Origin: Aplectana chamaeleonis
Taxonomy: Eukaryota > Nematoda > Chromadorea > Rhabditida > Cosmocercidae
Length of the DNA stretch: 64,000 nt
Direction: 5' to 3'
Assembly: GCA_029168955.1 (NCBI GenBank)
Contig: JAPDOI010001382.1
Location: forward strand, 62,001 to 126,000
The notes below the pieces were generated by a model that was not told where the DNA came from, searched no databases, and worked only from the letters and a program-made list of their open reading frames with translations. Positions 33,401 through 44,037 of this stretch are shown here, piece after piece (the stretch's first letter is position 1; every line of letters begins with the position of its first letter). The position numbers were made by a program, and so were the translations under genes.

Positions 33401-34570
33401 AGATGAAATCGCTAAAACACGTACTTTTCCGTAGGGAAGGGACAGCGGAAGTGACTAACAAGTTTGTTACTTACTGTTAAACATTAACTACTTCACTTAC
33501 TACTGCTTATCATATCAAGTGATATTATCAGTTGGCAGATGAAATCGCTAAAACACGTACTTTTTCGTAGGGAAGGGACAGGGGAAGTGATTAACAAGTT
33601 TGTTACTTACTGTTAAACATTAACTACTTCACTTACTACTGCTTATCATATCAAGTGATATTATCAGTTGGCAGATGAAATCGCTAAAACACGTACTTTT
33701 CCGTAGGGAAGGGACAGCGGAAGTGACTAACAAGTTTATTACTTACTGTTAAACATTAACTACTTCACTTATTACTGCTTATCATATCAAGTGATATTAT
33801 CAGTTGGCAGATGAAATCGCTAAAACACGTACTTTTTCGTAGGGAAGGGACAGGGGAAGTGACTAACAAGTTCGTTACTTACTGTTTAACATTAACTACT
33901 TCACTTACTACTGCTTATCATATCAAGTGATATTATCAGTTGGCAGATGAAATCGCTAAAACACGTACTTTTTCGTAGGGAAGGGACAGGGGAAGTGACT
34001 AACAAGTTTGTTACTTACTGTTTAACATTAACTACTTCACTTACTACTGCTTATCATATCAAGTGATATTATCAGTTGGTAGATCAAATCGCTAAAACAC
34101 GATGTAGGCTGTACTTTTCGATGGGAAGGGACAAGGAAAGTGACTAACAAGTGTGTTACTTACTGTTCAACATTAACTACTTCACTTATTACTGCTTATC
34201 AAATCAAGTGATATTATCAGTTGGTAGATCAAATCGCTAAAACATGTTCTTTTTCGTAAAGAAGGGACAGGGGAAGTGACTAACAAGTTTGTTACTTACT
34301 GTTAACATTAAATACTTCACTTATTACTGCTTATCATATCAAGTGATATTATCAGTTGGTAGATCAAATGACTGAAACATGTACTTTTTCGTAGAGAAGA
34401 GACAGGGGAAGTGACTAACGAGTCTGTGACTTACTGTTTACCATTTATACCTATTTTTTTCTGCTTATCATATCAAGTGATATTATCAGTTGGTAGATCA
34501 AATCGCTAAAGCACGTTGTAGGCTGTACTTTTTCGTAGGGTAGGGGCAGGGGAAATGACTAAAAAGTTTG
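30485..34570 (+). repeat. 135-bp satellite array, about 30 units
   Basis: Units recur every 133-136 bases (ATCATATCAA at 30531, 30666, 30801, 30935, 31071 and so on). Each holds an ATATCA-AG-TGATAT near-palindrome. Two linked subtypes exist: TTTTCG with CAGGGG and TTCCG with CAGCGG. The last units (about 34080-34550) carry a TGTAGGCTGTACTTTTCGATG-like segment and match copy 2's 145-bp monomer, so old monomers survive at the array edge while the centre is homogenised. Confidence 0.95.
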
Positions 34571-34736
34571 TTACTTTTTGATGACGTCATCAGGACGTCG
34601 ACGAAAGAGAGTCGTGCGTCATTTGTAGCGCGCGCAACGAGTCAATTACTTACTGATTGTCATATCAATCCATGCTATTTGGAAAATATTGAAGATTTTC
34701 AGAGATATTACTTCGTAATATCAAGAAAAAGTGAAC

Positions 34737-35356
34737 AATTCTATCAAAAAGGGGTCTTCAAAGCGAAAGAGGTTTGGTTCGCGTCAGAAACGTTCCAACA
34801 AAAAGTGAACAATAGGCAAGTAGAATGGGGAGAGTCAACAAAAAGTGAACAATACCCTCTGAGACTGATTTTCTTGGCTTATACTTCTTAACAGCGAAAA
34901 CAAACCGTTGTGGTATTTTACGAAGAAGGGTTTAGTGTCTTCCGGAAAAAGGGCTTCTATTCGTTACACGAAATTTCACGGGAATACTCTTGCTCAATGC
35001 TGTAATTCTATTCTAATGTTTTGATTTTCCTTACAGCTAGACCTAACCGTCTGTATAGGTCTTTACGACATCATCTTCTATTCTGATGGTAAGTATTAGG
35101 TTTGCATGCACATACCTTTTAACGGTTCTCGCGTAGTCAGGACTATTTTTGGAACCACAAAGTGCTTGCGTGTAGAACACCGCAACGGTTTGTTTTTGCT
35201 GTTAAGAAGTGTAGGCCAAGAAAATCAGTCTCAGAGGGTATTGTTCACTTCTTGTTGACTCTCCCCATTCTACTTGCCTATTGTTCACTTTTTGTTGGAA
35301 CGTTTCTGACGCGAACCAAACCTCATTCGCTTGGAAGACCCCTTTTTGATAGAATT
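34737..35356. repeat. Fold-back, about 190-bp arms, right part of composite copy 1
   Basis: Arms 34737-34927 and 35177-35356 are inverted complements, sharing AACGTTCCAACAAAAAGTG and TGAGACTGATTTTCTTGG. The frames at 34568-34891 plus and 35162-35389 plus are artefacts of the arms. A 250-base centre separates them. Transcription through it could form dsRNA. Confidence 0.9.
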
Positions 35357-35390
35357 ATTATTAATATTACTATGGCTATTTTCAGATGAA

Positions 35391-36171
35391 CTACTTAGAT
35401 TTACCAGAAACGGAACGAGACATCCTGATTAGATAGAGTTTCATGCTAGGATATGTTCGAATTCCTCAACTCAGTTCGCGGGCAAATTTTTCCATCTCTT
35501 TTTCTACCTCCTTTTGCCACTCTCGATCTCTTGGAGGTTCCGATTCTGCAATTAGGAATTTCGATTTTAAAATAACCGGTGACGAAGTTTAACTACTTAA
35601 AGTAGCAACCCACTTTTGAAAGGTTACGCAGAAGTGAATTGGCTTCGTTATTGAGTTTTCTGAACATTTCAATCAGTGTTCTAAGTGGGGGGGGGGGTGC
35701 TTAAACTGGAAAAGTGCCTCAACTAGGAAAAGATTTTTCGCTTCGGAAAACGTCCCAGTGGAAGTGGTAAGGGATGATTAAAGTAACAAAAATGTATGCA
35801 GGGTTTTCTCACCGGACTTCTTGGTAGGTCAAAATATGACAAAAATTGAATAAAACCTACTGAAATTCCTCAGTCAAAGCAAATCGACTGGAAATATCTG
35901 CTAAGTACGCTTTAGGTTATGACGAAATTAACATTTACGAAGTTTGGCGCCACGATTTTGGTTCATTATTGAGATGTGAGCCGTTTCCGAGATCATTGCA
36001 TGATTTGCACTCTTCATTTCACTCGACTGAAGCAGCATTGCATACAAACAAGCGTAAAAAAACGTGCCAATTATAGGCAAGGTAAGGGACCCTCTTTTCG
36101 AGAGGCCATTATTGCCCCATCATTTTCAGGAGGCGGCACTCGATTGACTTATGTACATGCCTGCCTACCAG
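35391..36171. other. No gene seen
   Basis: A G run at 35688-35697 and AT-rich sequence. The small frame at 35976-36194 is unrecognised. Confidence 0.4.
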
Positions 36172-36739
36172 GGATGTGCGGCAAAAGATTCTGAGATTTC
36201 AGCAAACGGCAGTCGGCAAAAATAATATTAGAATAATTCGAATATTCGAGCACTCTTCTTCTTCCTCTTCTTTGCAGCCACGTCGAGGGTACTGTCATAG
36301 GTTGAGGAACTGGGCGACCAATAATGGATTCGTCCATAGGTCCATTATGGTCAGCGTGGTCTGGTCTCTCCGGACAATCAAACAAATGTGCCGTATCGTA
36401 GCCGTGGCATCCACAGTCTGGGCAAACGTCCGATTTGCTGCTGTCAATCTTGCTAACATATGCCATAAGCATACAAGAGCGACCACAGCGCAGCGATGCC
36501 AGGGTGCATCTGGCCCTCCTTCCGAGTTGAGACTCGGATGTGCAGACACAGGGCGGCGCCACTCCCAGGATGGGATTTACCGCAGCCCTTTCCAGATGAC
36601 ACCATACGAACTGTGTGTGCTCCTCGCGCAACAGACGGAGTCGTTCTTGCTGTGAATCGTGCCATCTTTGCAGATTGACTTTGCTTGGAGCATCGGCGAA
36701 TGGCTTTCTGATGCGTCTCTCCCTGACGGGGTTCAGCAC
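36149..36739 (-). pseudogene. LINE C-terminal region with CCHC motif
   Basis: The frame reads NPVRERRIRKPFADAPSKVN, ERLRLLREEHTQFVWCHLE and CPDCGCHGYDTAHLFDCP (Cys-X2-Cys-X8-His-X3-Cys), then runs out past the LINE 3' end. It is the best preserved of three such tails here and aligns throughout with 7894-8374. Confidence 0.8.
36172..36238 (+). mobile_element. Half of a hAT-like word-repeat element, CGGCAAA type
   Basis: CAGGGATGTGCGGCAAA followed by AAACGGCAGTCGGCAAA words, then broken by the 3' end of the LINE. The opposite terminus with the same word lies inverted at 43213-43300, so the two may be halves of one element split by later insertions. Confidence 0.55.
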
Positions 36740-36773
36740 TCTCTATGAGGGTTGGGTTGCTTTATGATATTGA

Positions 36774-38541
36774 TTAAAATTGTTGGGCCTGGAGCTGACA
36801 GTGCTTTTTTACTGGTAATAATCGTGTCTCCGCATACAAGTAATCGACTGGGGAACTTCTTGCACATCCGGTAGCTATACGAAGTGCGGCATACTGTACA
36901 CGCTGCATCTTGGTCCAGGAGGTTTCCGATACCAAGTGCTGCCACACCGGTGCAGCGTACTCCAGAGCGGGCTGAAGTATTGCCTTGTATGTCGTGATAA
37001 TAGTTTCCTTGCTACTGCCCCATGATGTACCGCCCAGGGCTCTGAGCACATTAAGCTTCGCTTTGACGACGGCCTGCTTCTGCTCGGTGTTCTTATGAAA
37101 CTTGAGCGATGGATCGAGCACCAGACCGAGCAGTTTGGGAAAGCGAGCAGCAGGTAATCGATCTCCGTCCCACTTGACATGCGTGTGAGCGCTGTGCTCC
37201 GATGGATCCGCTGTGAGTACGGATACCGACGATTTGGATGCAGAGATCTTTAGCATTTTGCGGTCAAAAAAGCTTTTCAGTGTGACCAGGTACTCATTGA
37301 TCTGGGAGGCTGCCACATGTATATCCCGATCCCGACACATTATTGTCACATCATAGGCATAGGCGACCACCTTGATATCCTGGGGAGGGGCGGGCATGTC
37401 TTCGAGGTACAAACTGAAGAGGACAGGCGATAAAACGCCGCCCTGCGGGACTCCAGCTGCTATGGGAATACTATTGGAGACATGGTTCTGGAACATAACT
37501 CTGGCTCGTCTGCCCTTGATGAATGCCGATATCCAGCGTTCCTGCCACGGCAGTATTGATGATTCAAGTAAGTTGCTTGACAGAACTCCATGGTTTACCG
37601 TGTCGAATGCCTTGGTGAGATCTAAGGCAACAGCCACAGTTCTCTGTAGCTTCTGGGCATTGAGCCCATCGATGGCAAAGCTTGTAATTTCCAGCAGAGC
37701 TGTCGTGGTGGAATGCAGCTTTCTGAATCCATGCTGAATCACTTGCTTATCATTGTGCTCCGCCAAGTCCTTTACGATCAGTTTTTTCGGCTACTTTCGC
37801 GAACGTGGACAGCAAGCTAATAGGTCTGTATCCCTTGACTGAAGCCTGAGGTTTCCCTGGCTTGGGCAGCGGCACAACGTTAGCTGTCTTCCAGTTCTGT
37901 GGGATGGTGCACGATCTGAACGAGGTATTGATCAAATCAGTGAGAAGCGAAAGGATTTCATTCGGTATCTTCTTCAAGACAGCAGGACAGATTCCGTCCG
38001 GACCCACCGCTTTGGAGTTCCGCATATCCTTTACAACCTTCTCAACTTGCGTCGTAGTGAACGCTTCGGCCGTGCTCATAGGCGGGAGGCGGCACCGCTC
38101 TCTTACAGTCACTCTATTCTGCGGACCACGCTTTGCACTGGTGATGAAAAAACTTCTCCCGAGCGCATAGGCGGCTTCTTTTCCTGATTTGAATACACCG
38201 TTGTCTAATTCGATTGTGGAGACGGTAGCAGGCAAGCTCTTACCCGAAAGCTTCCGTAATACCTTCCAAGTAGCTGCACTGTCCGTCTTGAAATCCAACT
38301 GCCCGGTGCACTTTTCCCACTCTTCTTTCTTGTACCTGTCTAGATCCTTTTTGATCTCATCGTCAAGTTCAGCAACGACGGGGTTCAGATGGTTGACCGC
38401 TCTCCTGGAATCTCTTATCCTGATCTTATCGAGGATCTCCCTTGTGACATTTGGATAGAAAGTCTTGACGCGGCCGACAGGAATAGCCGCTTTCATGGCT
38501 CTGCGGATCACGTCAGATAAATGGCACTCTTTCTGGTGCAC
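36774..38541 (-). pseudogene. LINE reverse transcriptase with altered YADD
   Basis: Two overlapping frames join near 37755. The first (38541-37750) has KAVGPDGICPAVLKKIP and VVPLPKPGKPQASVKGYRPI, then SLLSTFAKVAEK. The second (37766-36774) has VIQHGFRKLHSTTTALLEI, VALDLTKAFDTVNHGVL (motif A) and AAGVPQGGVLSPVLF (motif B). The catalytic box is YAYD where YADD is expected, so the second-last Asp is Tyr. LLGLVLDPSLKFHK and KMQRVQYAALRIATGCARS follow. The enzyme is inactive. Confidence 0.85.
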
Positions 38542-39568
38542 GTCGCAATTCCACGGGTAATTTGCCGACAGGCGAAGCGCAACTTCACTGAACAGGATCC
38601 AGTCTGCTCGGCCTGAATTATAATAAGATAAGAATGTTGACGAACACCAGAATAGAGAGCGAGAGAGTTGGAGAGATCGGTGTGGATAAAGACGGGGACA
38701 TGGTCACTTGACAGAGTAGTTGAGGTGGACCATGAGCAAGAGTTAGAGAGATTGGCCGAGACTAGAGAGATGTCTGGGGCGGAAGATCGGCCGTTGGTAG
38801 GGAGGCGAGTGGGCTGACCATCGTTTAAGATGACCAGGTCACACTCCCCTGCCCATTCTTCGACGTCATTTCCTCTAGCGTCATAATCAAGTGTCGAGCA
38901 AAAGGTGTGAGCATTAAAATCAACATCGCCCGCGAGGACAACTGAGGATGAGAGGGAGCAATCGTTTAGCTGCTTAAGTAGAGGAACAGGATCGTAAGAT
39001 GGGGGGCATGAGGTAATGGGTGGAATATATATGTTGAAAAGTGAAAGGGATGTTTCAAGAGGGAGATGGATTGGAAGGTACTCGAGAGTACCATCCGTGG
39101 GGGTGTTGGGTATGAGGTAGGAGGGGAGAGAAGATAAAACGAAGGATGAAACTCCTCCGCCAAGAGCTGACCTTGGAGCATGGAAGGCAGTATAGCCCGG
39201 GATATTAGGATGAGGACGGGTAGGGATGGAGAGAGCTTGGTTTCTTGAACCATGATCACGTCTGGATGGTAAGTACGTGCGAAGAGAGAGAGCTCAGAAA
39301 GTTTGGCACGAAGGCCGTTGAGATTGATACGTACAATGGAAAGGGGACGATTAGAGTTGGAGGAGTCAGAGTTAGAAGGTGAAGAGCATATATCACAGCG
39401 TAAAGAAGAGTTAATATGCTTCACAGAACTGAGACCCGAACAAGAGAAGTGCACCCACCTTTGGCATCCAAAGCATTGGACGCTGGTCCCATTCCAAGTG
39501 ACATTTCTGTCGCATGTGGCACATAGGTACTTCTTCTTCTTCTGAGCGGGTCCGAGATTCCTTTCCAC
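38542..39568 (-). pseudogene. LINE N-terminal region: PHD finger and endonuclease
   Basis: The frame begins at a GTG (39568; ERNLGPA follows) and shows a C4HC3 PHD pattern (Cys16, Cys19, Cys32, Cys35, His40, Cys43, Cys58, Cys61). Then comes the endonuclease start SIVRINLNGLRAKLSEL with VIMVQETKL (catalytic Glu). A frameshift near 39190 and others follow. Other frames give VVLAGDVDFNAHTF (GDFNAH-like, with an inserted residue) and LSSDHVPVFIHTDL (SDH motif). The endonuclease nicks the target. PHD fingers in LINE proteins may recognise chromatin or bind nucleic acid. Confidence 0.8.
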
Positions 39569-39586
39569 GCCGTTCCAGCTTTGAAT

Positions 39587-39705
39587 GGTTTATGGCAACC
39601 GGGATTCCCAAGGCGTCTCCGATCCAAGTACTGACCGGGCCCAACGTTGCTTAACTTGCCAGATCGGACGGGATGGCGTGCGTTCAACGTGGTATGGCCG
39701 TAAGC
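39587..39705 (-). rRNA. 5S ribosomal RNA (gene or captured copy)
   Basis: The minus strand reads GCTTACGGCCATACCACGTT, continues GCCATCCCGTCCGATCTGGC and AAGTTAAGCAACGTTG (internal promoter A-box region), then AGTACTTGGATCGGAGACGC (box C region) and ends CATAAACC. Length 119 fits nematode 5S. Differences from the C. elegans sequence as I recall it are scattered and mostly at paired positions. No T run follows the 3' end, so pol III would not stop there. The next bases lead directly into the LINE. It may be a pseudogene or a LINE-associated copy. Confidence 0.85.
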
Positions 39706-40095
39706 GAGCACGGAGGTCTCTGATATGCTACACTTTTCGGAGGAATCACCTCGTGATTGACCAGGAGATCTGATAACAAGCTCCTTTCCACCCCCCCCCC
39801 TCTCGAGGGAAATAGCAATCAATCGATCAAAATTCGCCAAATAACACTTAAGAGACAGGACGCCCCACGGTTTCTGTGCGCAGGCAACCGCGCGCTCCAC
39901 GGCCAATAGTTCAGTGGGTATTAAACCGGAACTTCCTCCATAAAAGGACCCGAATCACAGCACATCCAGGGGACTGATGTCTGCTCACAAGTATTAAAAG
40001 TTCGTCTTAGAGCGCGTTTTCGAGCTACGGTAGAAAATCCCAGCTTTTTTTTGAAGAAAGACCAAAAATCGAGTTAATGACGTGGGTGCTCTCCT
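39706..40095. other. No gene; flank of the 5S copy
   Basis: The C run at 39790-39800 and a CGATCAATCGATTGATTGC-type palindrome (minus) are noted. On the minus strand near 39927 a GGTTTAATACCCA resembles the start of a nematode spliced leader, but no GT donor follows at the right distance. Confidence 0.3.
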
Positions 40096-41412
40096 AGATG
40101 ATGATTTGTTCGGCTGTGAACGAAAGCTACCAAACTGATGTTGTGTACATAGACTATGCTAAAGCTTTTGATACAGTCAGTCATCAAAAGCTACTTCTGA
40201 AACTTCAAGGCTACGGCATTTCTGGTGACATTTTAAAATGGTTGAATTCCTTTCTGACACCTCGTGACTTCATAGTCAAAATTAGCGACTTTTGTTCTCA
40301 TCCTTGCCCAATCGTCAGCGGTGTTCCCAGGGTAGCGTTCTGGGTCCTTTGCTTTTCCTCATTTATGTGAACGACATTTCTGACGGATTGTCGAGCACAT
40401 GCAAGCTTTGCTGATGATCTGAAGATATATCGTCCCCTTCACGCAACCCCGCCATCGATTTTCACGAGCTTCAGTGTGACCTGAACCGGCTTTCTAATTG
40501 GTCCGCTATGGCAGCTAAAAATATCTGAAGAAAAATGTAGCTTGTTCCATATAAATTTCCAACATGAGTGCTTTCTACGCCTAAACGATGTTGCGCTTCC
40601 CGTACGCGAGACTGCCAGTGATCTTGGTGTGCTTATTAGCACCGACCTTAAGTGGGAATCCCACTGCAAGGAAATCTCTAAGAAAGCTTCTCGTGTGGCA
40701 AATTGCATCCTGAGATCTCTGCAACACCCATGTCTCCAACATTACAGGAAAGCATACATTGTCTACTGCCGACCGCTCTTGGAATACTGTACGCAGGTCT
40801 GGTCACCATCCTCTCTAGAGGATGATGAAATCGTGGAAAACGTGCAAAGGCGGTACTCAAAACGCGTTTTTGTCAAAGTATTTCCTACGCGAGATATACC
40901 AGACTATACGACTAGGCTTGAAATGTTGGGGATCGAAACCCTGCGATATCGGCGAACCGAGTTCGATTTACGCTTGTGTTATAAAATCGTTAACGGTCTT
41001 TGCGACATCCCATTTGGAGAGTGTTTTCGTGTTCACCAGCCGCTGTACTCGCTCCCGCCAGCACGCTTTTCAGCTCGCACGTAGATTTACGTCGAAGTCC
41101 ACAACGTGCTGCATTCCTTTGCATTTAGAGTCATCCCAGTTTGGAACAAATTACCTTCAGAGATCGTTGAGGCCGCGCAGTTTCCGATTTTCAAAAGCAG
41201 GCTATCCCATTTCAACCTCAGGTCATTGCATGGGGTCGATGGCCGTGCTTTCTGCTAAAGCTTTAAATTCAGGGTGCTCTTATTCGTACGAGTGTTTTCT
41301 TTGCCTACAATTTTGTTTGCCTGCATGTCCAGGCTGTCTTGTTCAAACCTATCTCACATACATTTTGTATGTTTCTTTGTCGCCAGATAAAGCTATTGAA
41401 TTGAATTGAACT
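40096..41412 (+). pseudogene. 5'-truncated CR1-like LINE (RT to 3' tail)
   Basis: The first frame gives TDVVYIDYAKAFDTVSHQKL (motif A) and HPCPIVSGVPR. A shift follows, and another frame gives FADDLKIYRP (catalytic box intact). Then come VRETASDLGVLISTDLKWES, SRVANCILRSLQHP, RPLLEYCTQVWSPSSLEDDE and, after further shifts, the C-terminal SARRFTSKSTTCCIPLHLE. The 3' end is TTGAATTGAATTGAA, a short tandem tail typical of CR1/L2-type LINEs. Several frameshifts and no endonuclease: a dead truncated copy. Confidence 0.85.
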
Positions 41413-42776
41413 CGTCGTGTATGCCGCTATTTGATGTGTATAACGCTCTCTCCATTGCGAAGAGGTTTTAAAAATTTCCACACCACAATGGTGCACTGGG
41501 TCAGATTTTAAAGGTACCCCAACTTGGGTTAATGACCCAACTATACTTAAGCAGGTGTTGGCCAGAACGCTGCTGCCGTTGGATAGCGGACGGGTTAGAG
41601 GACTGATTATGGAATCGAGACCTGTCGACACTTCGAAGCTAGTTTTGCTCAGTTTTTTACCTGATAATGACGGAATTTTCACACTAGAGTAAAGCTTTGA
41701 ATGTGTTGAACGCATTGCAAAACGTGCAAAAGCTTACGACACCCTCGCGGCCATGTAGGCACTAGGGATAATCCGATTATCCGTTGTTCGCTTAACCGTT
41801 ATCCGGGGTTTAGACTTATCTGGGGTGGCAGTAAATGAGTTTGAAAACGCGAGTTCACTCGCGGTAAGTTTGCGGTACACTGCAGCTAAACGCGAGCTTT
41901 ATATTTGACGATTTTCAAGAGGGGGAAAAATCCCAAAAATTGATTCATTCTGTCTTTTTTGGAAAAAATATTGATTCAGAAAAAGTTTCTAGAGATTTCT
42001 CGAACATTCCTCAGCTAGCGGCAAGTTCGCGCAGAACCGCAACTCGACGCGAGCTGACAGAGAAATTGGAAGTGGTGTTTAAATGGGGAAAAAGATGGGT
42101 AGCTTTTGAATAACTCCTCCGGAAGACGTTTTTGAAAGCTATCCATCTTCTTTAATCACATGCTATTTCCATTTTCTCCGTCAGCTCGCGTTAAGTTGAC
42201 AGTAGATAGTCCAACTCCAATGAGGTGCTTTAGTTTCTGTTCCAGAATTTCGACAGATTCTGGTGTAGCTAAAAGAAGCAGGAAGCATTTGTGCGACACA
42301 CGTGGGCAGGAACTCTGAGACAGTATGCCGCGCCAAAGCCAGGAAAGTACCACGACCTTCGACTGTGCCGCGATAATTTCACGGTAGTACCGCAGCAGCT
42401 CTGTGATATTTACTGTGACTTCGAGAATCTGTTGCAGTGTCTTGAGGGTCGACAACGCCGCGGCAATGACGTGACAGTACCGCTGCAGTTCTGTGTCAGA
42501 ACCGCACGGGCTACGAGAGGATGCATTAGCGATCACGCGTCGACTGCGATGCACTATTATGTGTTAAAGGACGAGATTTTTGCTGGTTCAATATCCCAAA
42601 TTTGACGTACATCCCGTATCTCCTAGGTCGCAATAATCGGTATACACTCTGTCCCTATTAGGCAGAGGACCTAAGCACCGCAGGTGTGCATTTTCGTTAG
42701 TAGGCCCACCCAGTTGTATTATGACTCATTTCATATGAGTTGCTCGCAGTCGGTCATATTTTTGTCAGAGCGCAGC
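41413..42776. other. No recognisable gene
   Basis: AT/GC-mixed sequence. A GGGATAATCCGATTATCCG word cluster at 41764-41810 resembles a decayed word-repeat element. Antisense frames at 42156-42554 minus and 42291-42605 plus overlap each other and are unrecognised. Confidence 0.35.
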
Positions 42777-42970
42777 CACCGACCGCGGAGCCGCAACGGC
42801 ACCACCGCGGAGCCGCAACGGCACCACCGCGGGGCCGCAACGGCACCACCGCGGAGCCGCAACGGCACCACCGCGGAGCCGCAGCGGCACTACCGCGGAG
42901 CCGCGGCGGAGTCACCGCGGAGCCGCAGCGGCACTAACGCGGTGCCGCGGTGGCACTATAGCGGGGGCGC
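42777..42970 (+). repeat. 22-bp GC-rich minisatellite, about 8-9 units
   Basis: The unit is GAGCCGCAACGGCACCACCG plus CG, with drift toward the right end. Stop-free frames (Ala/Arg/Glu/Pro/Thr-rich) exist in several frames only because of the repeat. Confidence 0.9.
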
Positions 42971-43212
42971 CACGACATTGCTGCTGCGGCTCCGGGATAA
43001 TGCCACTCCGGTGCCTGTAGGTCGCGAAGCCGCAGCGGCGATTTTTTTTTGATTTCCATGAGGTCCCACATGTCTTGTTTTTGTTCGTGTCGTGCTTTGA
43101 AATGGAACTAGTTCCTAGAATTGGAATTATTACAATGTTGACATAATTATTGGGAACAAAGGAAAAAAAGTAGCACATGTGACTTTGTACTTTTGGGTGG
43201 ATCTAAAGAATG

Positions 43213-43300
43213 AGGTTTTTGCCGTTTGCCGGCCGTTTTCGGGATTTTCTTGCCGATTGACGTTTGCCGAAATCTGAAAATTGTTTGCCGCACATCCCTG
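43213..43300 (-). mobile_element. Half of a hAT-like word-repeat element, CGGCAAA type
   Basis: On the minus strand it starts CAGGGATGTGCGGCAAAC and continues with CGGCAAACGTCAATCGGCAA words and GGCCGGCAAACGGCAAA. It shares both terminus and word with 36172-36238 in opposite orientation. Confidence 0.6.
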
Positions 43301-43511
43301 ATTTCCATAGTGTGTTAGTGTCTCGTCCATACAACATTTCCAGACGCTAGCAGTGAGTTAAGTGCCGTAACTAATCCGAGTCGTCGACTCCCTGCAATTC
43401 ACACCTCGCTCAGGCTCCGCCCTTGGGACAGAACGTCCCGCTGCCCAAAATCTTTATCACCACGTTGTACTACTCGTTTCCTTATAAGTTATGTTTGTCT
43501 TTATATGACTC

Positions 43512-44037
43512 ATTTCTGAAAATTTAGCTTTCTGGCAAAAGTAAAGATTTGGTAATGATAAAAAAGTGTTTAAAAATGTCTTGAAATATCTTTAATAAAT
43601 GATTTGGCGTAAAATAGCCTGGAAAATAAAAAAACTAGGAAATGAAGTGAAATAACCAAAAATGTGATTTAGCGGTCGACCATTTCACAAGCTTCTCCGT
43701 TAAACTTATCAAAACGAAATCAAGCACGATATGGAATGGAGCGTTGCGTTCACCTAGCTTTACCTATGCTGATTCCCATATTACAGCTTTCAAAAATGGC
43801 TTAATGTTTCCGTTGCGCGCTTGATTTCGTTTTGATAAGTTTAATGGACAAGCTTGTGAAATGATCGATCACCGAATCGCATTTTTGGTTATTTCACTTC
43901 ATTTCCTAGCTTTTTTATTTTTCCAGGCTATTTTACGCCAAATCATTTTTCAAAGATATTTCAAGACATTTTTGAAACATTTTTTTATCATTACCAAATC
44001 GTTACTTTTGCCAGGAAGCTAAATTTTCAGAAATTTC
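43512..44037. repeat. Fold-back element with about 215-bp arms
   Basis: ATTTCTGAAAATTTAGCTT at the left is inverted at the right end. Inner arm sequence includes GATTTGGCGTAAAATAGCC and AAACTTATCAAAACGAAATC. The centre is about 90 bases. No coding. Confidence 0.85.

Larger units (their letters stand above)
30091..35390 (+). mobile_element. Composite satellite-bearing element, copy 1
   Basis: The left boundary TCGCTCCAGCCGCGAAGC is shared with copy 2 (59742), and flanks diverge before it in both. The order is: hairpin, 400-base leader, satellite array (30485-34570), one TGATGACGTCATCA block (34578-34591), TTTGTAGCG[C/T]GCGCAAC linker, GATATTACTTCGTAATATC hairpin, then a fold-back. Copy 2 has the same order from array to fold-back. 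No protein is encoded. The class is unknown; A|TC at the left edge and internal minisatellites recall Helitron-like elements, but no CTRR end was found. Confidence 0.6.
36250..39570 (-). mobile_element. Nearly full-length PHD/ingi-like LINE
   Basis: Read on the minus strand it carries, in order, a PHD finger, an APE-type endonuclease, RT and a CCHC tail, in at least four frames joined by frameshifts. The 3' end has a GAAGAAGAAG-type tail (about 36252-36275). Its 5' end lies within 20 bases of a 5S rRNA sequence. Related truncated copies are at 7855-9858 and 53500-54115. Group assignment (Jockey/ingi/Vingi-like) is inferred. Confidence 0.85.

Noticed and set aside
30485..34570. Possible CRISPR array (regular repeats)
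   Set aside because: Units are contiguous 135-bp satellites with no unique spacers, in a eukaryotic transposon context.
39421..39906. 161-codon minus frame running through the 5S sequence
   Set aside because: It crosses the rRNA and a different frame of the LINE; the PHD frame at 39568 is the real one.
42740..43052. Ala/Arg/Pro-rich protein repeats around 42.8 kb
   Set aside because: A 22-bp repeat is open in all frames; not evidence of a gene.
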